Assembly (NCBI RefSeq): GCF_014172375.1
Contig: NZ_WNXD01000002.1
Location: 558,001-622,000 of the forward strand
Length of the DNA: 64,000 nucleotides
Origin: Pedobacter planticolens
GTDB lineage: Bacteria; Bacteroidota; Bacteroidia; Sphingobacteriales; Sphingobacteriaceae
Direction: 5' to 3'
Made by a program: the position numbers and the translations under genes. The notes under the pieces are model-generated. The model searched no databases. It was not told the DNA's origin and saw only the letters and a list, made by a program, of their open reading frames with translations. Below, one piece after another: positions 27,410-35,810 of the stretch (position 1 is its first letter; the number at the start of each line of letters is the position of its first letter).

Positions 27410-28033
27410 ATGAAACTATTGGTTGTTGCTGCCACTAAAGCCGAGTTGGGCAAAGTATTTGAACATTTTAACCTGCCGGATGAAAATTTTGTACAGCAAG
27501 CTAAATTTGATATTCTGATTACAGGTGTAGGCATGACGGCTACGGCTTTTGCATTAGGTCAGCATTTGAATAATGGTTATAATTTGGTCGTAAATATTGG
27601 CATCAGCGGAAGTTTTGATAAAAATATCCCATTGGGAAGTTTAGTTAATATTTACATGGATACGTTTGCAGAATTAGGCGCCGAAAACCACGATGAATTT
27701 ATTACAATTTATGAATTAGGCTTTGGAAACAACACTTTTAAAGCTAGTTATCAATTAGCTGATTTACCGATGGTGAAAGGAATTACAGTAAATAAAGTTC
27801 ATGGAAATAGTGATAGCATCGCTAAAATTGAACAAAGATTTAATCCGCAAACAGAAAGCATGGAAGGTGCTGCTGTATTTTATGCTTGCAATACGTCGAA
27901 TATTCCTTGTTTGCAAGTAAGAAGTATTTCCAACTATGTTGAGCCAAGAAATAAAGAAAATTGGCAAATTGGATTGGCAATTAAAAATTTAAACAATTGG
28001 GTTATCGATTTTTTAATCAATTATACAACTTGA
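27410..28033 (+). CDS. mqnB: Futalosine hydrolase
   Basis: This 207-residue nucleoside-phosphorylase-fold protein reads LLVVAATKAELGKVFEHF, then ITGVGMTATAFALGQHL, VVNIGISGSFDKNIPLGSLV, SMEGAAVFYAC and VRSISNYVEPRNKENW. These match the MqnB family, which cleaves (dehypoxanthinyl)futalosine in the alternative menaquinone pathway. The Glu in SMEGAA and the RSISN motif are nucleosidase active-site elements. It is followed by mqnD after a 117-base gap that holds a palindromic repeat. It is divergent from the PTPS/folE genes. This shows the organism makes menaquinone by the futalosine route. Confidence 0.93.
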   Translation: MKLLVVAATKAELGKVFEHFNLPDENFVQQAKFDILITGVGMTATAFALGQHLNNGYNLVVNIGISGSFDKNIPLGSLVNIYMDTFAELGAENHDEFITIYELGFGNNTFKASYQLADLPMVKGITVNKVHGNSDSIAKIEQRFNPQTESMEGAAVFYACNTSNIPCLQVRSISNYVEPRNKENWQIGLAIKNLNNWVIDFLINYTT

Positions 28034-28041
28034 TTTTGTTT

Positions 28042-28120
28042 GCCGCAGATGCGCAGATTAAATTTGTAAAAAAAAGTACCGGATTAACCAAGATTTGTAA
28101 AAAGTCTGCGAATCTGCGGC
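28042..28120. repeat. Dispersed palindromic repeat (GCCGCAGAT...ATCTGCGGC), copy 1
   Basis: GCCGCAGATGCGCAGATT (28042-28059) is imperfectly complementary to AAGTCTGCGAATCTGCGGC (28102-28120), forming a hairpin with a 42-base loop between mqnB and mqnD. A related copy with a shorter loop lies at 36288-36342, so this is a repeat family and not a gene-specific element. Confidence 0.7.
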
Positions 28121-28150
28121 TTCTATACTACAAAGATTTATTTTTGCCCT

Positions 28151-28999
28151 ATGAAACTTACACTTGGTTTTTCGCCTTGCCCTAATGATACGTTTATTTT
28201 CGATGCTTTAATTCATGGTAAAATTGATACCGAAGGTTTAACTTTTGATGTTTCTTTTGATGATGTAGAAACCTTAAATCAAAAGGCAATGAATGGCGAA
28301 TTAGACATTACCAAATTGAGTTTTCATGCGTTTGCATATGTGGTAGAAAAGTATGCGCTTTTAAATTCGGGCAGCGCTTTAGGCTTTGGCGTTGGCCCAT
28401 TATTGATTTGTAAAAAAGAAAATTTTGAGAGAATTAATCAGCAACTGAAAACTGAAAATTGTCAACTGAAAACTGGAATACCTGGAAAATATACGACTGC
28501 AAACTTTTTATTGGGAGTTGCTTATCCTCAACTCATCAACAAAAAAGAAATGGTGTTTTCTGAAATTGAAAATGCTTTACTAAACGAAGAAATTGATTTG
28601 GGTTTAATCATCCACGAAAATCGCTTTACTTATCAGGATAAAGGATTACATAAAGTAGTTGATTTAGGCAATTATTGGGAGCAATTAACAGGTTGCGCCA
28701 TCCCTTTGGGCGGAATTGTAATTAATCGAAACCTAAGTTTAGAAATACAACAAAAAGTAAATAGATTAATCAGAAAATCTGTAGAATACGCTTTTGCAAA
28801 TCCTAAATCGGGTATTGATTTTATTCGTCAGCATGCACAAGAGATGGATGAGGCCGTGATGTACAAACACATAGAATTGTACGTTAATAAATACTCGATA
28901 GATTTAGGCGAAGAAGGTAAAAAAGCTATTGATACGTTGTTTGAAAAAGCAGTTAAAAACGAAATAATCCCTGCTTTTAAGCAAAATTTATACGTTTAG
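28151..28999 (+). CDS. mqnD: 1,4-dihydroxy-6-naphthoate synthase
   Basis: This 282-residue periplasmic-binding-protein-fold enzyme makes 1,4-dihydroxy-6-naphthoate from cyclic dehypoxanthinylfutalosine. The opening LGFSPCPNDTFIFDALIHGKID and the GPLLI, IPGKYTTANFLL and IIHENRFTY segments are characteristic; His153 or so in the IIHE segment is the expected catalytic base. An unusual insert (NQQLKTENCQLKTG, about residues 97-110) precedes IPGKYTT. It is encoded by tandem CAACTGAAAACTG repeats, as if a repeat had entered the gene in frame. Other MqnD proteins I know of join these parts more tightly. The start is ATG at 28151, giving MKLTLGF. Confidence 0.93.
   Translation: MKLTLGFSPCPNDTFIFDALIHGKIDTEGLTFDVSFDDVETLNQKAMNGELDITKLSFHAFAYVVEKYALLNSGSALGFGVGPLLICKKENFERINQQLKTENCQLKTGIPGKYTTANFLLGVAYPQLINKKEMVFSEIENALLNEEIDLGLIIHENRFTYQDKGLHKVVDLGNYWEQLTGCAIPLGGIVINRNLSLEIQQKVNRLIRKSVEYAFANPKSGIDFIRQHAQEMDEAVMYKHIELYVNKYSIDLGEEGKKAIDTLFEKAVKNEIIPAFKQNLYV
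28442..28475. repeat. Tandem CAACTGAAAACTG repeat inside mqnD
   Basis: CAACTGAAAACTG occurs at 28442-28454 and again at 28463-28475, with a third partial unit (AACTGAAAATTG, 28450-28461) between them. The unit translates in frame as Q-L-K-T-E-N. It interrupts mqnD without a frameshift, so the enzyme carries a small repetitive loop. Confidence 0.7.
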
Positions 29000-29017
29000 T
29001 TCGCCTGGTTTCAAAAC

Positions 29018-29581
29018 TTATTTCTTGCAATAATCTCCAGAATTTTCAGACAATTGCTTATCTGCTAAATCAATATTATTATAGCTTGTATTAACTCCCC
29101 AAGAAAATACTTTTTCAAAAAAGGGTAAAAATTTATCGTCTTTAACTTGTTCTAAAAAGTAAACTTCGTGTTCTTTTTCCTTAATGCCCATATCGTACAA
29201 TAGCTCATCGTGTTTTGTAATATTTAAAGCATTAAAATATTGTCGCATTCTAAAATACTCGCAAACATTTCCACTTTCTAGTTTTCCTGCAAAGAAAAAA
29301 GGCATAAATCGACCAATTACATAACATAAACCAGAAATTGTTTTACCAATGATGTGATATTTAAATTCGTAAAATTTGGAGATTGGAATGTCGTATTCAT
29401 TCATAATGGACAACACTTCGGTTCTGTGTCCCCATTCATCAATTTCAATCTGTTTTATGGCTAGTTTTTCGGCTTCGGTTTTAACATTTTTTGCATGACC
29501 GATATACGCAAAAGCCGCAGCTTTTTCTGCCGAATATGCTTGTTGTAAGAGTTTGGTTAAAGCTGGATGATTAATTTTCAA
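29018..29581 (-). CDS. Coq7-like ferritin-fold di-iron protein
   Basis: This 187-residue mostly helical protein carries carboxylate-bridge motifs: Glu19 in SAEKAAAFAYIGH, Glu49 and His52 in EIDEWGH, a Glu in ESGNVCEYF and a final KEKEHE. This E/ExxH...E/ExxH pattern and the overall length match the demethoxyubiquinone hydroxylase (Coq7) family of the ferritin superfamily. A hydrophobic stretch (GLCYVIGRFMPFFFAGKL, about 85-103) suits a membrane-peripheral enzyme. It converges on mqnD and precedes an NlpE-like gene on its strand. As the organism seems to make menaquinone, not ubiquinone, the real substrate is unclear. Confidence 0.65.
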   Translation of the reverse strand: MKINHPALTKLLQQAYSAEKAAAFAYIGHAKNVKTEAEKLAIKQIEIDEWGHRTEVLSIMNEYDIPISKFYEFKYHIIGKTISGLCYVIGRFMPFFFAGKLESGNVCEYFRMRQYFNALNITKHDELLYDMGIKEKEHEVYFLEQVKDDKFLPFFEKVFSWGVNTSYNNIDLADKQLSENSGDYCKK

Positions 29582-29593
29582 AGTAAAATTCTA

Positions 29594-29977
29594 TTACTGT
29601 GAACAAGGTCCATCAGGGATTTGCTTACTAATTTTAAGCAATTTAGTTACCACCATTGTCGAATCATAATCGCCTGTAACTGTTGTCGTATCAGATTTCA
29701 CCAATTTACACTCCACTTCTATATAAACTGGTGTATATGGTTTTTCGAAACCAAGATTGCTGTATGCTAATTCTAACGTTTTAGCGCTATCTGCAACCCA
29801 ATATTCTCTTCCCTCTTCGCAATCTGTAAACGATTTAATTTCTGGTCCAAAGCTATATAATCCTTTAGCTATGATAGTTTTACTTTTACCATCACCAGAT
29901 TTTTTATCACTTTGGCAAGCAAATAAAACAGCCATTGAGGCAAATAATAGGAGAATTAATTTTTTATAGCTATTCAT
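29594..29977 (-). CDS. NlpE-like lipoprotein
   Basis: This 127-residue lipoprotein has lipobox VLFAC (Cys21). After a Lys/Ser-rich linker the body reads YSFGPEIKSFTDCEEGREYWVAD, then LELAYSNLGFEKPYTPVYIEVECKL. This pattern of F-x-D-C...Y...PV-x-x-x-V resembles the C-terminal domain of NlpE/CutF copper-homeostasis lipoproteins. It ends with a second Cys (DGPCSQ). It lies between the LolC/E-type permease and the Coq7-like gene on one strand with gaps of 3 and 12 bases, so the three are probably co-transcribed. The copper or envelope-stress role is inferred only from similarity. Confidence 0.55.
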   Translation of the reverse strand: MNSYKKLILLLFASMAVLFACQSDKKSGDGKSKTIIAKGLYSFGPEIKSFTDCEEGREYWVADSAKTLELAYSNLGFEKPYTPVYIEVECKLVKSDTTTVTGDYDSTMVVTKLLKISKQIPDGPCSQ

Positions 29978-29980
29978 GTT

Positions 29981-31213
29981 TTAAAGGTCTTGATTTAATT
30001 GATCTATTTTCTTTACGCTTAAATTTGATGCCAAAGCTGAAGCAACAAAAGAAAAAATACTAACAGTGATAAAAACGAGCACGAAATCTTTCCATTTAAA
30101 CGCAACTGGATAAGCATTAGACATTAATAAATTCGATTCTCCCATTTTAACCCATCCAAAACGTTGCTGTACTAAACAGAAAACGAATCCAATTAATAAT
30201 CCAAAGATACAACCCGTTAACGTTATCATCATACCTTCTACCAAAAATATTCTTTTAATTAATTTTTTACCCGCTCCAAGACTATTTAAAATAGAAATAT
30301 CTTTAAGTTTATCGATAACTAACATGGTTAATGAGCCAATAATATTAAATATGGCGATAATTAAAATGAAGGTTAGAATGATATAAACCATCCATTTTTC
30401 TGAGCCTAAAACATTATACAAACCTTGATTTTGCTGTATTCTGTTTTTAACTACAAAGTTTGACCCTAATTTCCCAGCAATCTGGTTTTTTAACGTTTCG
30501 GCATCTACACCATCATTTACATTAATTTCTATAGCCGATACATTTTTATCTTCGCCTAAAAGTTCGCGAGCAAATGCTAAAGGCACAATAATTAAATTGT
30601 CGAAATCCTGTTGAACTTCAAACACTCCAGATGGTGGAATACTCAATACTGTAAAATCATCCATTGGATTAATCGAACTCGCTTTAACTCCTTTTTTGGG
30701 CGAATAAATTTGTAACTTTTCAAAGGGATCACTCGAATTTACACCTAAATAAGCTTGTAAAGCGGAGCCGATAACGGCATTTGGTCCATTCTTATTTTCC
30801 AACACAAAATTACCCTCAATCATGATGGTATCTAAGCTCTTATTCTTCAAAAAATCACTACTTACACCTTTTACTAAAGCGGGTGATTGTTTGTTATTGT
30901 ACCAAATTAAAGCATTTTCTGACAAGACTTCCGTATAAGAGAATATTGATTTATTTGCCTGTAATTCTTTAAAATAGACCGTATTCGGATTAAAAGTTTT
31001 GCCTTGCGATGGCATGATAATTATTTGCGGCGTAATGGTATTAAACATTTTAAGTACCACTTCTTCAAAACCATTAAATACAGATAAAATGATAATTAAA
31101 GCCGTGCTTCCTACAAAAACTCCCAATACAGAAATTGCCGAAATAATATTTATGGCATTGGTCGATTTTTTTGCAAAAAGATATCTGCGGGCAATATAAA
31201 ATGCTGTATTCAC
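29981..31213 (-). CDS. LolC/LolE-like FtsX-family ABC transporter permease
   Basis: This 410-residue inner-membrane permease has an N-terminal helix in INIISAISVLGVFVGSTALIIILSVFNGFEEVV, a large periplasmic MacB-like domain (about 55-265), and three C-terminal helices (about 270-400; VYIILTFILIIAIFNIIGSLTMLV and following). The family extracts lipoproteins from the inner membrane for delivery to the outer membrane, working with an ATPase (LolD-like) that is not in this window. Co-directional with the NlpE-like lipoprotein (3-base gap). Function inferred from family membership; other FtsX permeases look similar. Confidence 0.85.
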   Translation of the reverse strand: MNTAFYIARRYLFAKKSTNAINIISAISVLGVFVGSTALIIILSVFNGFEEVVLKMFNTITPQIIIMPSQGKTFNPNTVYFKELQANKSIFSYTEVLSENALIWYNNKQSPALVKGVSSDFLKNKSLDTIMIEGNFVLENKNGPNAVIGSALQAYLGVNSSDPFEKLQIYSPKKGVKASSINPMDDFTVLSIPPSGVFEVQQDFDNLIIVPLAFARELLGEDKNVSAIEINVNDGVDAETLKNQIAGKLGSNFVVKNRIQQNQGLYNVLGSEKWMVYIILTFILIIAIFNIIGSLTMLVIDKLKDISILNSLGAGKKLIKRIFLVEGMMITLTGCIFGLLIGFVFCLVQQRFGWVKMGESNLLMSNAYPVAFKWKDFVLVFITVSIFSFVASALASNLSVKKIDQLNQDL

Positions 31214-31260
31214 GCTATAAAGATAGGGAAAATGTAAGCGGTAAAACTGATGTTAAGCAA

Positions 31261-31899
31261 CTACACTAAAAAAGGATTATTCATTTTCTCAAAGCCAATT
31301 GTTGTCGAAGGGCCATGACCTGGAAAAACTTCACAATCATCTGGCAGTTGAAATAAATTTTCTTTAATGCTAGTTATTAATTGCTGATGATTTCCTCCAG
31401 GCAAATCTGTTCTACCTATACTTCGATAAAATAATACGTCTCCACCTATTAAAAAGTTTTCATCAACTGCATAAAAACATAGATGCGCTGGCGAATGACC
31501 TGGTGCAAAAATCAATTCTAGTTTACTGTTCCCAAAAGCGATAGCACCCGTTTCTGGTAAAAAAACTTCAGGTTCTGGCGAAAGCTCATAGCGCATACCC
31601 ATTTGTGGTGCGTACCCTGCAACAGCTTGTAAAATATATAATTCTCCTTTATGAAATTGTGGTTTTAATGCCCAATTATCGAATACAAATTTATTACCTA
31701 AAACATGATCAATATGACAATGTGTATTCAATAAAAGTTCTGGTTTTAATTGATTTTCTTTAATGAAAGCTACCAATTCATCTTGCTCAGCTCCATCATA
31801 CATCCCTGGATCTATAATTACACAAGCTCCAGTTTCATCGTATAAAACGTAAGTATTTTCTTGATAAGGATTAAATGTAAATTTCTTTAAACTGATCAT
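31261..31899 (-). CDS. Metallo-beta-lactamase-fold hydrolase (glyoxalase II-like)
   Basis: At 212 residues this is the typical short MBL-fold hydrolase of the hydroxyacylglutathione-hydrolase-like group. The metal-binding motif THCHIDH has His60, His62, Asp64 and His65. Further ligands are in APGHSPAHL, IGGDVLF and FPGHGPST. The start YQENTYVLYDETGACVIIDPG is typical. It is cytoplasmic with no signal peptide. It may hydrolyse a thioester such as a lactoylglutathione-type or bacillithiol-type adduct, but that is not settled. It lies between gldD and the permease gene with gaps of about 40 bases. Confidence 0.85.
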   Translation of the reverse strand: MISLKKFTFNPYQENTYVLYDETGACVIIDPGMYDGAEQDELVAFIKENQLKPELLLNTHCHIDHVLGNKFVFDNWALKPQFHKGELYILQAVAGYAPQMGMRYELSPEPEVFLPETGAIAFGNSKLELIFAPGHSPAHLCFYAVDENFLIGGDVLFYRSIGRTDLPGGNHQQLITSIKENLFQLPDDCEVFPGHGPSTTIGFEKMNNPFLV

Positions 31900-31938
31900 T
31901 TGGCTAATGGTTAATAGTTTGGGAATCTAATTAGCAAG

Positions 31939-32523
31939 TTAATTCTTCCATTTAAAAGTTTCAATCATTCTGTCGATATCTTTTTTAAGGAATTTAACTA
32001 CAGGTTGAATAGAATCATATTGAGGGCGTTCGTTAAAATATAAAGCTCCCCTAAAGTAATGTTTTGCTCTATCTGTCAAAAAAAACTGAACAGAAGATGC
32101 CGTATTTCCTTCTATCGCGTAATAAATTCCGTAAACTTTCCTATCAGGATAATTAATTAACTTTTGGTCAATTGAATTTGCCTTGATGGTATGCTTCATG
32201 GCCAATGTTCTAGCAGATTCCGTCATTTCATTATAGTTCTTTTCAGAAAAAACACCATGATATGTAAGATGAAGTTTGCCATTAAATTGAGGGAAATTCA
32301 TGTTATTCCAGCAAGGCTGAGCATTTTTATCGCTATCTACTGTTATTTGTGCGTATACTGGATATTCGAATGTAAAAGGGCAATCTGAGTTAAATGTTCT
32401 GTATTGCTTTTTTGGAAAATTAATGCGGAAATAACCTTTAGGTTTTGGTGTATTTGGGCTTTCACTGGTACACGCAGCAATAACAGACAGCAAAACAAAT
32501 AGTAAAAGGATATTTTTTTTCAT
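31939..32523 (-). CDS. gldD: Gliding motility / T9SS lipoprotein GldD
   Basis: Starting at the Met at 32523 (residue 26 of the longer frame to 32598) gives a 194-residue protein with a clean lipoprotein signal (MKKNILLLFVLLSVIAAC). The longer frame would overlap aroE by 74 bases. The body PKPKGYFRINFPKKQYR, FTFEYPVYAQI and HKLxLTYHG-like KLHLTYHGVF match GldD. The closing VQFFLTDRAKHYFRGALYFNERPQYDSI also fits. GldD is required for gliding and for type IX secretion in Flavobacterium and is widely kept in the phylum. It is often next to gldE, but here its neighbour is aroE, which ends one base before it. Confidence 0.92.
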   Translation of the reverse strand: MKKNILLLFVLLSVIAACTSESPNTPKPKGYFRINFPKKQYRTFNSDCPFTFEYPVYAQITVDSDKNAQPCWNNMNFPQFNGKLHLTYHGVFSEKNYNEMTESARTLAMKHTIKANSIDQKLINYPDRKVYGIYYAIEGNTASSVQFFLTDRAKHYFRGALYFNERPQYDSIQPVVKFLKKDIDRMIETFKWKN

Positions 32524-32524
32524 A

Positions 32525-33268
32525 TTATGTATTCCAAATATACCATGAACGTTCCGCTTGTAGATATAGCATTTCCAATCCGTTTTTAATTTTTGCACCT
32601 TGATTTTTCGTTCTTTTCAAAAACTCAGTTTCTTCTGGATTATAAACTAAATCATACGCCAAATGTTGTGTGGTTAAAAACTGATAAGGAATTGGCGGAT
32701 AAGAATCTAAATTTGGCGACATTCCCAAAGGCGTTGTGTTAATGAGCACTGTATATTCATTCAATATTTCTTCGGTAATTGCCGAATATAAAATTGCATT
32801 TGGAGCAGGGTTTCTCACCACCACCAAATAGGGAATTTGCAATTGATTTAACACATATTTAACTGCTTTTGCTGCACCGCCATCGCCAAATATTAAAGCT
32901 TTTTGATGGTGTTTTTCTAATAACGGTTTTAAAGATTCCGAAAAACCATACGCATCTGTATTATATCCTTTTAGCTTAGGTTGATTACCACTTTGGTTAA
33001 TTGAAATACAATTTACTGCGCCAATTTCTTTCGCTGCATTATCAATTTCATTTAAAAAAGGAATTATATTTACTTTGTGTGGGATAGTTACATTTAGTCC
33101 GCGAAGCGATGGATTTTTTTGAATTAACTCCATCATTTCATCAGCCTTTTCAATTGGAAATAATTCATAGCTACAATCTCCTATTTTTTCATTCTCAAAT
33201 TTTTCGGAAAAGAATTTTTTAGAAAATGAATGTGATAAAGGAAAGCCGATTAATCCGAATGTTCTCAT
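32525..33268 (-). CDS. aroE: Shikimate dehydrogenase
   Basis: At 247 residues this is slightly shorter than E. coli AroE (272). The shikimate-binding motif GFPLSHSFSKKFF starts at about residue 8; the catalytic Lys65 is in NVTIPHK and Asp105 in YNTDAYGF. The NADPH-binding glycine-rich FGDGGAAKAV (about 128) and NTTPLGM follow. It catalyses the NADPH-linked reduction of 3-dehydroshikimate to shikimate. It ends one base before the gldD start, so the two are translated from one message. It is preceded by the ComA-like gene and its terminator. Confidence 0.96.
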   Translation of the reverse strand: MRTFGLIGFPLSHSFSKKFFSEKFENEKIGDCSYELFPIEKADEMMELIQKNPSLRGLNVTIPHKVNIIPFLNEIDNAAKEIGAVNCISINQSGNQPKLKGYNTDAYGFSESLKPLLEKHHQKALIFGDGGAAKAVKYVLNQLQIPYLVVVRNPAPNAILYSAITEEILNEYTVLINTTPLGMSPNLDSYPPIPYQFLTTQHLAYDLVYNPEETEFLKRTKNQGAKIKNGLEMLYLQAERSWYIWNT

Positions 33269-33274
33269 GTTTTA

Positions 33275-33302
33275 TAAAAAAACCGTCGACTAAAGTCGAC
33301 GG
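33275..33302 (-). terminator. Intrinsic terminator after the ComA-like gene
   Basis: CCGTCGACT / AGTCGACGG is a perfect 9-bp stem with a 2-base centre (33283-33302). On the minus strand it is followed by a run of seven T. It ends the ComA-like gene 28 bases past its stop, and lies just ahead of aroE. Confidence 0.85.
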
Positions 33303-33329
33303 CAATGATCTCCTCGCAAAGACGAGTAA

Positions 33330-34097
33330 CTATTTTCCCTTATTCAAGAAATAATCAAAAGTATCGCCTCTTAAGCCTAAACGAATGGTTTCCAAAGGAA
33401 TTACTTCCGCAGGTGCGATATTACCTAAATTTACATTTGTGCCAATTAGCTTGATAAACCAAACTTGTTGTTCTTTTTGTGGTGCTTCCCAAATGATAGT
33501 CTCTTCTGGTATTTGCGTTAAAATCTCATCAACTAATCCTTCTCTAACTTCTCCTGTACCACGATAAATACCTACATTTCCACCCTCACGGGCTTCCGCG
33601 ATAACTTTCCAAGAACCCGCTTCAATTTCAGCTTTCATTAAAGCAATCCATTTATATGGCGCAAATATTTTAGCTGCATCTTTAGAACCAACTTCAGAAA
33701 TTACAGTAACTTGAGTCGATAATTTTCTAATGAATTCGCACTTTTCATCATGTTCAATATCCATAGAACCATCAGAAATTTCGGCATATTCCATTCCAAA
33801 TTCTTCTAAAACCCTACGATAATCATCAAACTGGTTACGAATAGCAAAAGCCTCAAACAACGTTCCACCAAAATAAGTTGGAATGCCCGCATCACGATAA
33901 ATAGCTAATTTTTCTTTTAGTTTAGGAGTTACATAGGAAGTAGCCCATCCCAATTTTACAATATCTGTGTGTACGCCCGCAACATCTATAAAGTCTTCAA
34001 CTTGTCTAAGGCTCAGCCCTTTATCCATCACCATGGTTAATCCACCTTGACGAGGTTTTACCGAACGCTCAGGAATATCATTTAATTTGTAATTCAT
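33330..34097 (-). CDS. comA: Phosphosulfolactate synthase-like protein (ComA family)
   Basis: This 255-residue TIM-barrel protein reads PRQGGLTMVMDKGLS, VDIVKLGWATSY-like TDIVKLGWATSYV, YFGGTLFEAF and EISDGSMDI. It goes on with VISEVGSKD and IYRGTGEVR. These are ComA family motifs. ComA adds sulfite to phosphoenolpyruvate to make phosphosulfolactate; in archaea this starts coenzyme M synthesis. Bacteroidetes make no coenzyme M, so here the product may go to sulfolactate, sulfonolipid precursors or another sulfonate (inference). It is preceded on the same strand by a TPR gene after a 66-base gap and followed by its own terminator. Confidence 0.88.
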   Translation of the reverse strand: MNYKLNDIPERSVKPRQGGLTMVMDKGLSLRQVEDFIDVAGVHTDIVKLGWATSYVTPKLKEKLAIYRDAGIPTYFGGTLFEAFAIRNQFDDYRRVLEEFGMEYAEISDGSMDIEHDEKCEFIRKLSTQVTVISEVGSKDAAKIFAPYKWIALMKAEIEAGSWKVIAEAREGGNVGIYRGTGEVREGLVDEILTQIPEETIIWEAPQKEQQVWFIKLIGTNVNLGNIAPAEVIPLETIRLGLRGDTFDYFLNKGK

Positions 34098-34163
34098 ATA
34101 TGCTGCAAAGGTTAAAAAAACTCTGCTATTTTTTAAAATAAAGCTGTTAATTCTTGTTAATTT

Positions 34164-35567
34164 CTATTTGATATATTTATTGATTACTTCAATAATCAAT
34201 CCATTATCTTGTAATTGTGGCAAATATTCGAACAAGATATAATGTTTTTCCGGATCGGTAACCAAAGCTGTTTCTAAATAAGCAATAGCATCATTACTTT
34301 GACCTAATGCAAATAAATAAGCCACCATTCGGTAATATAATTCTGCCGCGTCTGGGTTATTTTTAATGGCTTCTGACATTGTTTCTGAAGCTTCTAACAA
34401 TTTCCCTTGCTCATATAACACAGTTGAAAAATCTAGCCATGCCTCAATATCTAGCGGATTATATTCTAAAACTTTATAATAAGCCTCAACGGATTCTTCT
34501 ATCTGACCCAATTTATAATGCGCATCTGCCATAGCAAACCAAAAATCTGGATTTTCTTCATCCAATTCCAATGCTTTTTTATAAAAGTGAAGCGATTCGA
34601 AAAAACGATCTTCAAAATTCAAAGTTACTCCAATACCAAACCAAGCATCAGCCATTTTTGAATCCATTTTTACCGATTTTTTGTAGTAAGAACGGGCTTC
34701 GTCCATTTTTTCAAGCTTCTCGTAACATTCTCCTATTGCACAATACGTATCTGCGTTTGGTGGTTCGTATTCAAAAGTTTGTTTGTAAACATCAATTGCC
34801 TCTTGGTATTTATCCAATTGAACTAAAGCATTGCCTTTATTATAGTAAGCAGATGCAAAGTTTTCTTTAATTAAAATGGCATAATCATACGCATCAATTG
34901 CTTTTTCAAACAAATCTAACTTGTGATAAGAGTTTGCTAAATTGTACCACGCTGCATAAGAATAAGGATCGCTATCAATGTATTCTTGGTAAAATTGAAT
35001 GCTTTCTTCCTGTTTATCTAAAATATCATAACAGAAAGCAAGTTCGTATAAACCGTCCTTATTTTCCATGTTTTGCTCTAAGCTACGCTTGATGTAAACT
35101 ATTGCAGTTTCATAATCGTGCATATTTTGATACACGTAGGCCATTTGCAATAAAATTTCATCAGTAGTCTCTGCTAATGTTAATGCTTTTTCAAAATTTT
35201 CTAAAGCTTCCGCATGGCGATCTAAATTCTGATAAATATTTCCACGTAAAACATAAATATCAGGCTCCGATGCCTCTAACATTTCTGCTTTTTCTAGCGC
35301 AGCAAAGGCCTTATCTACCTGGTTGGTAAATAATAATAATTGTGCTTGTTTAACCAAAAAAACCGCAGCATACGGATGTTGGTTTAAGGCATATTCTATA
35401 ACCTGTAATGCTTTAACCGGATCGTTCTTTTCTATATAATTGTCAATTATATATTCAAATGCCTGCGCATCAAAAAAGTATTGATCCTGGTTTCGGATCA
35501 TCTCTTCGTAACGTTCTACAGAGTGTTGCGCATCATCATTAAAATCAAATTCAAATTCTTCTTCCAT
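34164..35567 (-). CDS. Tetratricopeptide-repeat protein
   Basis: This 467-residue soluble protein is made of about 11-12 TPR units. Clear ones include AVYIKRSLEQNMENKDGLYELAFCY, AAWYNLANSYHKLDLFEKAIDAY, ASAYYNKGNALVQLDKYQEAIDVY and ADAWFGIGVTLNFEDRFFESLHFY. The N-terminus is very acidic (EEEFEFDFNDD). No signal peptide or enzyme domain is visible, so it is probably a cytoplasmic protein-protein scaffold. It is a common single gene in this phylum. It is upstream of the ComA-like gene on the same strand. Confidence 0.93.
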   Translation of the reverse strand: MEEEFEFDFNDDAQHSVERYEEMIRNQDQYFFDAQAFEYIIDNYIEKNDPVKALQVIEYALNQHPYAAVFLVKQAQLLLFTNQVDKAFAALEKAEMLEASEPDIYVLRGNIYQNLDRHAEALENFEKALTLAETTDEILLQMAYVYQNMHDYETAIVYIKRSLEQNMENKDGLYELAFCYDILDKQEESIQFYQEYIDSDPYSYAAWYNLANSYHKLDLFEKAIDAYDYAILIKENFASAYYNKGNALVQLDKYQEAIDVYKQTFEYEPPNADTYCAIGECYEKLEKMDEARSYYKKSVKMDSKMADAWFGIGVTLNFEDRFFESLHFYKKALELDEENPDFWFAMADAHYKLGQIEESVEAYYKVLEYNPLDIEAWLDFSTVLYEQGKLLEASETMSEAIKNNPDAAELYYRMVAYLFALGQSNDAIAYLETALVTDPEKHYILFEYLPQLQDNGLIIEVINKYIK

Positions 35568-35810
35568 TTCTCGAATATTTAAAGAACAATTCCCAATTAT
35601 TTAAAATACATTATAAGTTTACACTATTTACAAGCTGACTTACGAAAATAATTTTCAACATACACACACTCTATAAGGTAATTGATTAATAATAAAAGAT
35701 TTAGCTTTTTGCTAGTGTGAATGGCGGGATGATTGATTTACAACCTATTTGTTCTTTTAACTAATTGCAAAAATACCATATATTTAACTTAAATCAGTAA
35801 AATTCAAGTC

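Noticed and set aside
31939-32598. Longer start of gldD at 32598
   Set aside because: It would overlap aroE by 74 bases and put 25 polar residues before a normal lipoprotein signal; the Met at 32523 is preferred.
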